Source: Streptomyces sp. JH34
GTDB lineage: Bacteria > Actinomycetota > Actinomycetes > Streptomycetales > Streptomycetaceae
Direction: 5' to 3'
Length of the DNA stretch: 64,000 nucleotides
NCBI RefSeq assembly: GCF_029428875.1
Contig: NZ_JAJSOO010000001.1
Coordinates: 2,356,001-2,420,000 of the forward strand
Positions 1 through 7,412 of this stretch are shown piece by piece (position 1 is the first letter of the stretch; each line of letters begins with the position of its first letter). The notes under the pieces were generated by a model. That model was not told where the DNA came from. It searched no databases and saw only the letters and a list, made by a program, of their open reading frames with translations. The position numbers were made by a program, and so were the translations under genes.

Positions 1-316
1 CCTCGTTCTCGGGCGCGTCGGGATCGACGAGCGCCTTCGCATCCGTGACCAGGGCCGCGCGGCCCGCGAAGTAGGAGGTGCGCAGGGCACGCAGGCCCTC
101 ACGGGGGGTTCGGGCGCGGGAGGGTACGGAGGCGGGGTCGAGACCTTGACGTTTCGCCTCGGCGACCGCGTCGGCGTGCCTGCGGCGCTCCTCCTCCTCG
201 AAGGCGGCCCAGCGGGCGAGGAGACCGTCCTTGGCCTTGAGGTCCTTGGGCAGGACCTCGGCGAGGTAGTGGGCCGAGAGGTAGTCGCCGTGGTTGACCA
301 GAGAGTCGTACGTCAC
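1..316 (-). CDS. drmMI: DrmMI-like DNA methyltransferase of DISARM, N-terminal fragment
   Basis: Only about the first 105 residues are inside the window; the gene runs off the left edge. It opens with GTG and reads VTYDSLVNHGDYLSAHYLAE, followed by a Glu/Arg-rich stretch and 'TPREGLRALRTSYF'. From memory this N-terminus resembles the class 1 DISARM adenine methylase that follows drmD. The catalytic NPPY region would lie beyond the edge and cannot be seen. The GTG starts one base after the drmD stop codon, so the two are almost certainly co-translated. In class 1 DISARM the methylase marks host DNA while the helicase and the DrmA/DrmB complex restrict phage DNA. The assignment rests mainly on the neighbour; another PglX-type adenine methylase is the alternative. 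Confidence 0.7.
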   Translation of the reverse strand, partial: MTYDSLVNHGDYLSAHYLAEVLPKDLKAKDGLLARWAAFEEEERRRHADAVAEAKRQGLDPASVPSRARTPREGLRALRTSYFAGRAALVTDAKALVDPDAPENE

Positions 317-317
317 G

Positions 318-3300
318 TCAGTTCTCCGCCTGGGCGTCGGACGGGTGAGGGTCGGCGGCGGGCGGCCCGGCCGTCGGGTCCGTTTCCGGCCCGGTGCCGG
401 AAGCGTCCGGGGCGCCGGGGCGGTCGAGGACGGCCAGGACGCGCAGCAGCGGCCGGCCGGTGGTGTGCAACTGGTCCAGAAGCCGTGCCAGTTCGTCGGC
501 TGTCTCCTCGACGAGGCGTTCGCGGCGGCCGGTGACGCCGGGCAGCAGGGAGTCCGTACGCCACTGGGCGACATGGGCCCGGTAGGTGGCGAGCGGCTCG
601 CTGATCTGCTCCTCCCAGGCGGCCCTTCCCGTCTCCAGGTGGTCACGCGCCGCCGCGACGGCCGCCGGCACGAGGGCCTGGAGCGCCTCAGGGTCGCGTG
701 GGCCACCGGTACGGGCGAGCCTCGGTCCGACCTTCGCGTCGCGCAATGCGTCCGCCATGGGACGCACCTCGGGTGTCCCGGTGCCGTCGCCGCCGAGCCC
801 GGTCACCGCCATCCAGCGCACCACGGTGGGGCGGCCCAGTGCGTTGGAGTGGATGCCCTGGACGAGGAAAACGGGTCCTTCGACGTGCGGGGTGGTGATG
901 ACCGGGGCCTCCTGCCGTCCGAACTCGACGAGGACCTTGTCCGTCAGCCACTCCACCACCGGGTGGACGTCGGTGAGGAAGGAGACCTCCGGCCACATGG
1001 TGGTGCTGCTCTCCCTGGCCTCGTTGAGCTTGCGCTGCGCGAGGGCGCGGTCGAAGGTGACCAGCATCCGATCGGCGACACGCTGCTCCTTCAGGTAGGA
1101 GGGCGGCAGGGCCTTGAGGCGGTGCAGCAGGTCGGGGGCCATGGCCGGGGAGAGCGAGAAGTACGCGCCCCCCTTGGCGTCGGTGCCGGACGCCAGACCG
1201 ATCAGGTCCTGGGCACGGTCCTGGTACACCAAGTCGAGGGCGGTGTCGACGAAGTCGGCGGTGTCCCCCTCGAACAGGGAGATCAGCTCGGCGCGTGCGG
1301 GCAGCTCCTGTTCGGCGATCGTGCCCACCTGGCCGAAGAGGTCGGCGAGGGTGTTGTCCTCGGCGGGGTCGGACTCCAGGAACTCCTCGACGGTGACCCC
1401 GCGGACCAGCTCCTTGATCAGCCGGCGCTCCTCCTCCTCCGCCCGGTAGATGCCTGACACGGCCTCGGCCGTCCCGTCCAGCTTGTGCGCCTCCTCCTCG
1501 CGGAGGAGCAACTTCTCGGCGACCGTGCGGTCGTCCTTGGCGCCGGGGACCGCGGAGGTGAGGATCAGGGCACGGAACTGGGGCTCGTGCTTCTGCCCGT
1601 ACCGGTCGATACGTCCGTTGCGCTGCTCGATGCGGATCAGCGACCACGGGATGTCGTAGTGGATCAGATGGTGGCACTGGCGGTGCAGGTTGACGCCCTC
1701 GGAGGCGACGTCACCGGTGAACAGCAGCCGGACCGGGTCGTCGGCCAGCCCGAACGCCTCCAGGATCTTGGCCTGTTCGTCGTCGCTGAGACCGCCGTGC
1801 ATGACCGAGACGGCCTTCGCCGTGCCGTCGGCCCCGACGGGGAAGCCGAGCCGGGCCGGGACGGTCTCGGCCAGCCAGGTGAGCGTACGGACGCGCTCGG
1901 AGAAGACCACGGCACGGGTGGCCGACCGGGGGCCGACCCCGATGTCCTTCAACTGTTCGACGAGTGCGTCGAGCTTGGCGGAGTCACCGGGTGCGGTGCC
2001 GTCGCCCATGTCCGCAACGATCTCCCGCAGCCGGGCGAGGGCCGCCTGCTCCGGGGCGATGGCGGGGTCGGGCCGCAGCCCCTTCTCCTCCGCCTTGCGG
2101 ACCCGCTCGGCGAGTGCGGCGATGCGGTTGGCGACCGTCTCACCGAGGGCGACGTGCGAGGAGAGGAACGTCTTGAGCAGGTTGTAGGCGAAGACCGCCT
2201 CGGTGGCGACCGACGCGGGGTCCTCGTCGGCCGTGCCGAACTCCGCACTCTTCGGCGCGGCGGGAATCCAGTGCTCAGCCAGTTCCGCGAAGACCCGTTC
2301 CTCGGCCTCGGTGGCGGCACAGTGGAGGGAGACGGTGGGGCCGCGGTCGGGCCACTCGTCGCCCATCTCGTCCCGGACCTCGGGGCTGATCTTGGTCCGC
2401 CGGATGAAGAGGTGGCCGAGGTCCTCGGCCGGGTCGTAGTGGTCGCGGTCGGCGATGGCGGCCGGGTCGAGCAGCGAGATCAGGTCGGCGAAGGACCGTT
2501 TGTCGCCGTTGTGCGGGGTGGCGCTCGCGAGCAGGAGGGCATCCGTGCGGGGGGCGAGGATCTCGGCGAGGGCACGGCGCTGGCTGCCCGGGTTGATCAG
2601 GTTGTGGGACTCGTCGATCACGACGGCGTCCCAGCGGATGCGCTCCAGATGGTGCCGGTACTGGCCGATGTTCTTGAGCGTGTCGACCGAGATGATCACG
2701 CGTTTGTAGTGCGTGAACGGATTCCGGCCCGCCGGGATCTCGCGCTGGATCCGCTGGATGCCGAGCGAGTCGAGCCGCACGAGCGGGATCGAGAAACGCG
2801 TCCACATCTCGTGCTGGAACTGTTCCAGGATGCTCTGCGGGGTCACGATCAGGATGCGTTCGCCCCGGCCCCGGCGGATGAGCTCCGCGAGGGTCAAACC
2901 GATCTCCAGCGTCTTGCCGAGACCCACGACGTCGGCGATCAGGACCCGGGGCCGGAGATTGCGCATGGACAGGGCGAGCTCGGCGGGTCGCTGCTGGTAG
3001 ACGAGCGGATCGAGCAGGAAACGGTCGGCCAGGGCGAGACCCCGTTCGGACTGGGGCAGCGGCGTCTTGCGCAGGATCGCCTCGAGGAAGAGACGGCTGC
3101 GCCGGAAGTACGAGGACTTGTCGGGGACCAGGCGGGTCTTCTCCGGATCGAGCAGTTCGACGTCGTCGATCCTGCTGAAGAAGACGGCCTCCTCGTCCCG
3201 GACGAACTCCGAGACGCCGACCGCGTCGATCCGCTCACCGTCGTAATCGGTCGGGGCGGTGTTGCGGACCAGCCACTCCTCGTCACGTACGGAGATCTGC

Positions 3301-3407
3301 GCCCCCGGCGGGAACCGGGTCTCCGCCTCTTGCGCCCCCTGGGCTGTCACCCTCGGCCCCTCCTCGTCCTGTGCACCCCGCGCTTCCTGCGGCGTCAAGT
3401 CTGTCAT
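318..3407 (-). CDS. drmD: DISARM SNF2-like helicase DrmD
   Basis: A 1029-residue superfamily 2 helicase of the SNF2 type. Visible motifs are Walker A 'ADVVGLGKT' (about residues 159-167), motif II DESH (265-268) and motif III SAT (295-297). A C-terminal helicase lobe has 'MHGGLSDDEQ' and the motif VI stretch 'RIEQRNGRIDRYGQ' near residues 615-630. The last third is acidic and unassigned and ends in a Pro/Asp-rich tail. Length and the opening 'RDEEWLVRN...FVRDEEAVFF' agree with DrmD of class 1 DISARM, a multi-gene anti-phage system. It is followed one base later by the methylase start, matching the class 1 order drmD-drmMI-drmA-drmB-drmC. The ATG lies 48 bp after the stop of a protein kinase gene, with no clear ribosome-binding site of its own. 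A generic SNF2 helicase of another defence island is the alternative. Confidence 0.82.
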   Translation of the reverse strand: MTDLTPQEARGAQDEEGPRVTAQGAQEAETRFPPGAQISVRDEEWLVRNTAPTDYDGERIDAVGVSEFVRDEEAVFFSRIDDVELLDPEKTRLVPDKSSYFRRSRLFLEAILRKTPLPQSERGLALADRFLLDPLVYQQRPAELALSMRNLRPRVLIADVVGLGKTLEIGLTLAELIRRGRGERILIVTPQSILEQFQHEMWTRFSIPLVRLDSLGIQRIQREIPAGRNPFTHYKRVIISVDTLKNIGQYRHHLERIRWDAVVIDESHNLINPGSQRRALAEILAPRTDALLLASATPHNGDKRSFADLISLLDPAAIADRDHYDPAEDLGHLFIRRTKISPEVRDEMGDEWPDRGPTVSLHCAATEAEERVFAELAEHWIPAAPKSAEFGTADEDPASVATEAVFAYNLLKTFLSSHVALGETVANRIAALAERVRKAEEKGLRPDPAIAPEQAALARLREIVADMGDGTAPGDSAKLDALVEQLKDIGVGPRSATRAVVFSERVRTLTWLAETVPARLGFPVGADGTAKAVSVMHGGLSDDEQAKILEAFGLADDPVRLLFTGDVASEGVNLHRQCHHLIHYDIPWSLIRIEQRNGRIDRYGQKHEPQFRALILTSAVPGAKDDRTVAEKLLLREEEAHKLDGTAEAVSGIYRAEEEERRLIKELVRGVTVEEFLESDPAEDNTLADLFGQVGTIAEQELPARAELISLFEGDTADFVDTALDLVYQDRAQDLIGLASGTDAKGGAYFSLSPAMAPDLLHRLKALPPSYLKEQRVADRMLVTFDRALAQRKLNEARESSTTMWPEVSFLTDVHPVVEWLTDKVLVEFGRQEAPVITTPHVEGPVFLVQGIHSNALGRPTVVRWMAVTGLGGDGTGTPEVRPMADALRDAKVGPRLARTGGPRDPEALQALVPAAVAAARDHLETGRAAWEEQISEPLATYRAHVAQWRTDSLLPGVTGRRERLVEETADELARLLDQLHTTGRPLLRVLAVLDRPGAPDASGTGPETDPTAGPPAADPHPSDAQAEN

Positions 3408-3455
3408 GGCGGACCAGGGGGCCCCGCCCGATCACCGGGGGGAGTGGGCCGTAGC

Positions 3456-4637
3456 TCAGAAGCGTGCTTCCCGGGCGTAGGAGGCTCTGATCCGCTCGGC
3501 GATCTGCAGGGGCACGGCGGCCCGGACAGTGGTGGACCGGCGGCCTCGGGGCCGGGTGTCACAAGGCGCGGGCACCGGCCCGGACCGGGTGGCGGAGACA
3601 GCGTCCGCAGGCTCCTCGGCGCTCCCGGTCCCATCGGCCCCGGCCGGTACCGGCTCACCCGTTCCGTCATCCTCCTCAACCGCTGCCGGGTCGATCACCG
3701 TGGGTGTGTAGGCCGCGTCGGCGTCGCCGGGTGCGACAGCGGGTGGGGGCAGCTGCGGCACGACGATCTCGGGGGTCAGGTCGGTCAGCAGGCGCTTGGC
3801 CTGGAGAGCGGTCAGGCCGAGACCGTGGATGAGCTGCACGAGTCTCGCGATGACCTCCGACAGCGTGGGCCGGGCCATGGGGTCCAGGGACAGCATGTCC
3901 GTCACCAAGCCCTCCAGCTCCGGAGGCAGGCCGGTCAGGTCGGGTGACGTCGCCGGATCCTCGATCCTCAGCGCCACGGCTTGCCAGTTCGGCCCTTCGT
4001 AGGGGTAGTGCCCGGTCGCGGCGAACAGCAGTACCGCGCCCAGCGCGTATACATCAGCCGACCGCTCCAGCTGGTGCTCGCCCCGGGCCTGCTCCGGCGG
4101 CATGCACAACACGCTGCCGACGACGAAGCCGGACGCCGTGAGCATGGTGCGACGCTCGGCGAGCACGGCGAGCCCGAAGTCGATCACTTTGGGTCCGTAA
4201 TCGGACAGCAGGATGTTCTGCGGCTTCAGGTCACGGTGGAGCAGCCCCGCCTCGTGGACCGTGCCGAGGCCCTCCGACAGAAGTGCTCCGAGGCTGGCGG
4301 CCTGGGCGAGAGGGAGAGGGCCGTGCTCGGCGACGAACGTACGCAGATCCGGGCCGGGGACGTATTCCACGGCGAGCCAGGGCGGTTCCGCCGCCGCGTC
4401 GGCGGCCACGAAACCGGCGACGAAGGGCCCGTACACCGTGCGCATGCTGTCCACTTCGGACCGGAACCGGGCCCGGGTGTCCTCATCGAGCACAGAGGCC
4501 TTGATGACCTTCACGGCCGCCTGATGGCCGGCTGCGGACTCGCCGAGATAGACCTGCCCCATGCCGCCGGAACCGATCCGGCACACCAAGGCGTACCCAC
4601 CGATCATCTTCGGGTCGTCGTCCCGCAATGGCTCCAC
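3456..4637 (-). CDS. Ser/Thr protein kinase (PknB/Hanks type, soluble)
   Basis: The start chosen is the GTG at 4637, because GGGGGAGG sits 8 nt upstream; an in-frame ATG at 4739 has no such support. The 393-residue product has a complete catalytic set: glycine loop GSGGMGQV (22-29), Lys43 in AVKVIK, HRDLKPQN (134-141), DFG (153-155) and an APE-like PPEQAR. No membrane segment is seen. After about residue 270 the chain is Pro/Ala/Glu-rich and probably disordered, so this is a cytosolic kinase with no visible sensor domain. It lies 48 bp upstream of drmD on the same strand and may be read with the defence genes. Phage-growth-limitation systems use a kinase (PglW), but this protein is far smaller, so a defence role is only inferred. 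Confidence 0.85.
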   Translation of the reverse strand: MEPLRDDDPKMIGGYALVCRIGSGGMGQVYLGESAAGHQAAVKVIKASVLDEDTRARFRSEVDSMRTVYGPFVAGFVAADAAAEPPWLAVEYVPGPDLRTFVAEHGPLPLAQAASLGALLSEGLGTVHEAGLLHRDLKPQNILLSDYGPKVIDFGLAVLAERRTMLTASGFVVGSVLCMPPEQARGEHQLERSADVYALGAVLLFAATGHYPYEGPNWQAVALRIEDPATSPDLTGLPPELEGLVTDMLSLDPMARPTLSEVIARLVQLIHGLGLTALQAKRLLTDLTPEIVVPQLPPPAVAPGDADAAYTPTVIDPAAVEEDDGTGEPVPAGADGTGSAEEPADAVSATRSGPVPAPCDTRPRGRRSTTVRAAVPLQIAERIRASYAREARF

Positions 4638-4777
4638 GTGCCGCGCCTCCCCCGTGACCGGTGCACACCGTCCTGATACGCGTGCGCCCAACGGACTTGC
4701 CGAGTTTAGGGGAGAGCCTTCCGGCTCACCCCCGGGCACTCAGGCCTCTCTCCCGGTCCCGGCCCGGACGTGGCGGA

Positions 4778-4805
4778 GCCCGGGAGTCGTATCCAGCTCC
4801 CGGGC
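4778..4805 (-). terminator. Hairpin after the tandem Y RNA-like genes
   Basis: A 9-bp perfect stem (GCCCGGGAG / CTCCCGGGC) closes a 10-nt loop, about 28 nt downstream of the end of the second tRNA-like RNA. It is placed to end that RNA and to separate it from the kinase gene. No U-tract follows, as is usual in Streptomyces. Confidence 0.6.
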
Positions 4806-4832
4806 CCCTGGGGTTGCCACCCAATTGCGCGT

Positions 4833-4967
4833 GCCAGCGCCGTTTAAGAGTGCGGATCAGTCGTCATACCGTCGCGTTCTGCCTTTGAACTACCGCGCCG
4901 TGGCAGAGGCGCAGGCCGGATTCGAACCAGCATTCAACGGTGTTCGTCCGTACTCGGTCGATCTGGC
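4833..4967 (-). ncRNA. Y RNA-like (YrlA-type) tRNA-mimic RNA, copy 2
   Basis: Read on the minus strand. An outer stem GCCAG/CTGGC leads through an internal loop to GAGTACGGA/TCCGCACTC (8 of 9 paired), and through another loop to ACCGTTG/CGACGGT (one G-U). Inside lies a tRNA-like core in permuted order: T-arm GCTGG-TTCGAAT-CCGGC, then an acceptor-like strand CTGCGCC, an 8-nt linker TCTGCCAC, the matching strand GGCGCGG (7 pairs, one G-U), TA, and D-arm GTTC-AAAGGCA-GAAC. The anticodon arm is replaced by the long outer stem, which is the layout of YrlA RNAs. Those bind the Ro60 orthologue Rsr and mimic tRNA. Ends are set from the stem and may be off by several bases. No rsr gene is in the window. 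Confidence 0.75.
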
Positions 4968-4990
4968 AGTCGGCGGCGATACTGAAGCTG

Positions 4991-5122
4991 GAGCGAGAGT
5001 CTGAGATTGATCGCGGCTGCCTCTGCCATGTTGGGCCACCCCGGCGTGTGGTGCCGGGGGGAGGACTCGAACCTCCACCGTTACCGCGTCTTCAGGCTGA
5101 ACGTCAGTTTCAGCTTGCGCTC
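4991..5122 (-). ncRNA. Y RNA-like (YrlA-type) tRNA-mimic RNA, copy 1
   Basis: Read on the minus strand, 23 nt before copy 2. The order is again permuted: T-arm GGAGG-TTCGAGT-CCTCC, acceptor-like strand CCCCGGC, ACCA, a 3-nt spacer CAC, then GCCGGGG (perfect 7-bp stem with the former), TG, and a D-arm GCCC...GGC with a loop containing TGG. The core is closed by CGCGGT/GCCGCG where a tRNA would carry its anticodon stem. The lower stem is less clear than in copy 2: GAGCG/CGCTC plus CTGA/TCAG, with a competing AAGCTG/CAGCTT pairing and a local GCTGAA...TTCAGC hairpin. A CCA-like triplet is encoded after the acceptor strand. Primary sequence differs strongly from copy 2 while the architecture is the same. 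Confidence 0.72.
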
Positions 5123-5166
5123 GTCACACGGGGCGGACCTCATTCCGCCTCGTGCGGGGTTGCGCA

Positions 5167-5191
5167 GCCCCCACGCCATCGGCGCGGGGGC
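5167..5191 (-). terminator. Hairpin terminator between the 5222-5953 gene and the Y RNA-like genes
   Basis: An 11-bp stem GCCCCCGCGCC / GGCGTGGGGGC with a 3-nt loop lies 31 nt past the stop of the upstream gene. It suggests that the RNAs have their own promoter or are released by processing; no convincing -35/-10 pair is visible in the 45 nt that follow. Confidence 0.55.
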
Positions 5192-5221
5192 GTTCTCGGG
5201 GGTGCCGCCTCGCGTCCGGCG

Positions 5222-5953
5222 TCAGCCGAACAGGTAGCCGAACACCGCGTCGCCGACCCGCCGGTCGGTGACCTCGGCGCCGTTGGCCTCCTCGCGGGCG
5301 AACTTCACCGCGTGCTGGAGCTTCTCGACCCGGTCCAGCAGCTCGTTCACCCGGCGCGCCGGAAGCGCTCCGGAGAACTTCACGGTCGTCCAGTACCCGA
5401 TGGGAACGTCCTCGTAGTACACGTCGACCTGCGCCGGGTGCTTGTCGGTCGCCTCGGCCTTGACGTGGTTGCGCGGGACCTTCTTCGTCCGGATGGTGCG
5501 GACCGGGTCCGTCTTCCACCAGTCCGTCGACGGGTCGAGCGACCAGGACTCGGAGGCGTCCAGGACCGGAAGCTTCTTCACGAAGGTGTGCAGGTCGGTG
5601 AGCTGCTTCTCGAGGAAGAGCAGGTAGCTGACCGGTACTTCGCCGACGACCGTACGGCCGTCGACGACGACGTCCGCGCGGGCCGAGCAGTTGGCCCAGT
5701 CCTTCGTCGCGGTCACGTCGAACAGCCGGGTCAGCGACGCGGACATCTCGCGCAGGGCCTCCTCGGCCTTGATCTGCACCCGCGTGGACTCGGGCGGAAG
5801 CTGCTCGCCCTCCTCGTCCTTCGGCTGGTACGTACGCGAGATGCCGGCCAGCAGTGCCGGCTTCTGCACCTTGTGGTGGGCCGCGGTGATGTCCTGGAGC
5901 GACTTGCTCTTGACACCCTTCTCCACGGCGATGATCTGGTTGAGCTTCGCCAC
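5222..5953 (-). CDS. Conserved protein of unknown function upstream of the Y RNA-like genes
   Basis: A 243-residue soluble protein beginning (GTG, with AAGGGGGC upstream) MAKLNQIIAVEKGVKSKSLQ. I recognise it as a type of protein conserved in actinobacteria but know no function for it. It is rich in charged residues, has no signal peptide or membrane segment, and no catalytic motif is obvious. Notable stretches are 'VTATKDWANCSARADVVVDG', 'TYLLFLEKQL'-like 'VSYLLFLEKQLTDL', 'RTIRTKKVPRNHVKAEAT' and a C-terminal 'GYLFG'. Its only visible relation is positional: it directly precedes two tRNA-mimic RNAs on the same strand, which makes an RNA-binding or RNA-repair partner role worth testing. That is inference from context. 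Confidence 0.8.
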   Translation of the reverse strand: MAKLNQIIAVEKGVKSKSLQDITAAHHKVQKPALLAGISRTYQPKDEEGEQLPPESTRVQIKAEEALREMSASLTRLFDVTATKDWANCSARADVVVDGRTVVGEVPVSYLLFLEKQLTDLHTFVKKLPVLDASESWSLDPSTDWWKTDPVRTIRTKKVPRNHVKAEATDKHPAQVDVYYEDVPIGYWTTVKFSGALPARRVNELLDRVEKLQHAVKFAREEANGAEVTDRRVGDAVFGYLFG

Positions 5954-6029
5954 TTCGCCCCCTTCGAATGATCAGGAACGTACCTCACGCCCCCTCGGTC
6001 ACCCGAACGGTTTTCCGCCGGGACAGCCC

Positions 6030-6566
6030 TCAGGGCGCCGGATACGTCACCCTGCCCTGCTCGTCGACGTGTGGTTCCGCCCCCCAGGCACCCAGCTCGT
6101 GCACGCGCGTCCCCTCGGCGCCCATGATGTGCCGGACCGTCCAGCCGCGGGCGGCGAGGGTGTTCGCGATCAGCAGCCGGTGACAGCGCCACGGCATCGG
6201 CTCTCCGCACATGACGGCGACGCGGGCGCGCTCCGCGAGGGAGGTCAGGCGGGTGATGCCGTGCTCGTAGGCCGGAAACAGGGTGTGGTCCGCGTAGTTC
6301 TTGAAGCTCGGGTTGCGCCAGCCCGCGTTGACGGTGGGGTCCACGTCCTGCTTGCGCCTCCGGCCGCCGAGCTCGTCCAGGTACACATAGCCGATGTCGG
6401 CCCGCTCCAGCCACCCACGCATGGCGTCACCGGAGAACTGGGGGCTGCGGCGTGAGCCGGGGTGCGCCCGGACGTCCGCCAGTACGTCGACGCGCTGGGC
6501 GTCCAAAAAGCCGGTGAACGTCTCCTCCGGCCACGTCCAGTGCCCGATCGTCCAGATCTCAGCCAC
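6030..6566 (-). CDS. DUF488 family protein
   Basis: A 178-residue protein starting at GTG (6566), reading VAEIWTIGHWTWPEETFTGFL, with GGGAGG about 12 nt upstream. The DUF488 hallmarks are present: an N-terminal 'TIGHW', 'DVLADVRAHPGSRRSPQF', 'YLDELGGRR', and the cysteine segment 'VAVMCGEPMPWRCHRLLIANTL' with two Cys and a following CHR. Family members are of unsettled function; some appear in nucleic-acid or stress-response contexts. It lies 76 bp upstream of the conserved gene at 5222-5953 on the same strand and could share its transcript. An overlapping ATG in another frame encodes no recognisable domain and was not used. Confidence 0.85.
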   Translation of the reverse strand: MAEIWTIGHWTWPEETFTGFLDAQRVDVLADVRAHPGSRRSPQFSGDAMRGWLERADIGYVYLDELGGRRRKQDVDPTVNAGWRNPSFKNYADHTLFPAYEHGITRLTSLAERARVAVMCGEPMPWRCHRLLIANTLAARGWTVRHIMGAEGTRVHELGAWGAEPHVDEQGRVTYPAP

Positions 6567-6630
6567 CCGGACATGATGCCTCCCGCCGCCCCCGCTGGGC
6601 CGCACGCGACAGCGCGGCGTGCCGCACCGC

Positions 6631-7311
6631 TCAGCTCGTGTTCCGGGCCATCCGGAAGCCGAGGTCGTCGATCGCGAACGTGGGGTGGCTGCGGCGGCGC
6701 ACCGTGGCGCCGCAGCCGCGCTCCGCCTCGGCCCAGCCGCCGCCGCGGAAGGTGCGGTAGGCGCCGTAGACCTCGACGTCGTAGAGGTCCCAGCACCACT
6801 CCCAGACGTTGCCCAGCATGTCGTACAGACCCCAGGCGTTCGGAGACCTGCCGCCGACGTCATGGGCCCGGCCGCCCGAGTTGCCCTCGTACCAGGCGAT
6901 GGCGTCGAGTTCGCCGTAGCGGTAGCCGGTGGTGCCCGCCTTGCAGGCGTACTGCCACTCCGCCTCCGTGGGCAGGCGGTAACCGTCGGCGGCCGGGTCG
7001 CGGGCCACCTCGCCGCTCCGTGCGTCACGGGAGTAGACCGGGGCCAGGCCGACGCGTGCCGAGAAGCGGTTGCACAGGTCGACGGCGTCGAGCCAGCTGA
7101 CGTTCGTCACGGGCAGGGCATGGGACACGGCGGGATCGGGGTCCGTACCCGTGAGCGCCCAGTACTGACCGAGGGTGACGGGGAGGCGGGCGAGCAGGAA
7201 GGGCCGGACGGCCTCCTGCCACTGCGCTCCCCGGCGGTCGTCCCGGAGATCGACGGTGCCGGCAGGTATCCCGACCATGCCTGCGGCCGTCTCGTCGTCG
7301 AGCAGGCCCAC
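6631..7311 (-). CDS. SUMF1/formylglycine-generating-enzyme family protein
   Basis: A 226-residue protein with GTG start at 7311 and GGGAGG 8 nt upstream. It carries the sulfatase-modifying-factor fold signature: 'MVGIPAGTVDLRDDRRGAQW' at the N-terminus, 'PVTNVSWLDAVDLCNRFSAR', 'YRLPTEAEWQYACKAGTT', 'NAWGLYDMLGNVWEWCWD' and a C-terminal 'RTFRGGGW...RRRSHPTFAIDDLGFRMAR'. True formylglycine-generating enzymes have a copper-binding Cys pair in a C-terminal GGS-C-x4-C segment. Here only one Cys (in RGCGATV) is seen in that region, and no sulfatase gene is near, so oxidation of a sulfatase Cys is unlikely. A C-type-lectin-like or EgtB-like role is as likely. It sits apart from neighbours by 64 and 101 bp. 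Confidence 0.83.
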   Translation of the reverse strand: MGLLDDETAAGMVGIPAGTVDLRDDRRGAQWQEAVRPFLLARLPVTLGQYWALTGTDPDPAVSHALPVTNVSWLDAVDLCNRFSARVGLAPVYSRDARSGEVARDPAADGYRLPTEAEWQYACKAGTTGYRYGELDAIAWYEGNSGGRAHDVGGRSPNAWGLYDMLGNVWEWCWDLYDVEVYGAYRTFRGGGWAEAERGCGATVRRRSHPTFAIDDLGFRMARNTS

Positions 7312-7412
7312 GGGGCGTCCTCCCTGTCCGGAGGGCCGAAGTACCCCCGTGCACAGATTACTTCGGCGGGAGCGCGGCCGCCGGGGAACCCGGCACCCGC
7401 GACGACGCCGCC

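Noticed and set aside
4833..5122. Two circularly permuted functional tRNA genes
   Set aside because: The acceptor, D and T parts fit a permuted tRNA, but the would-be anticodon loops are replaced by long interrupted stems (well paired in copy 2) and bacteria are not known to splice such precursors. The Y RNA-like reading explains more of the sequence.
6631..7311. A sulfatase-activating enzyme
   Set aside because: The SUMF1 fold is present but the expected C-terminal Cys pair is not seen and no sulfatase gene is near.
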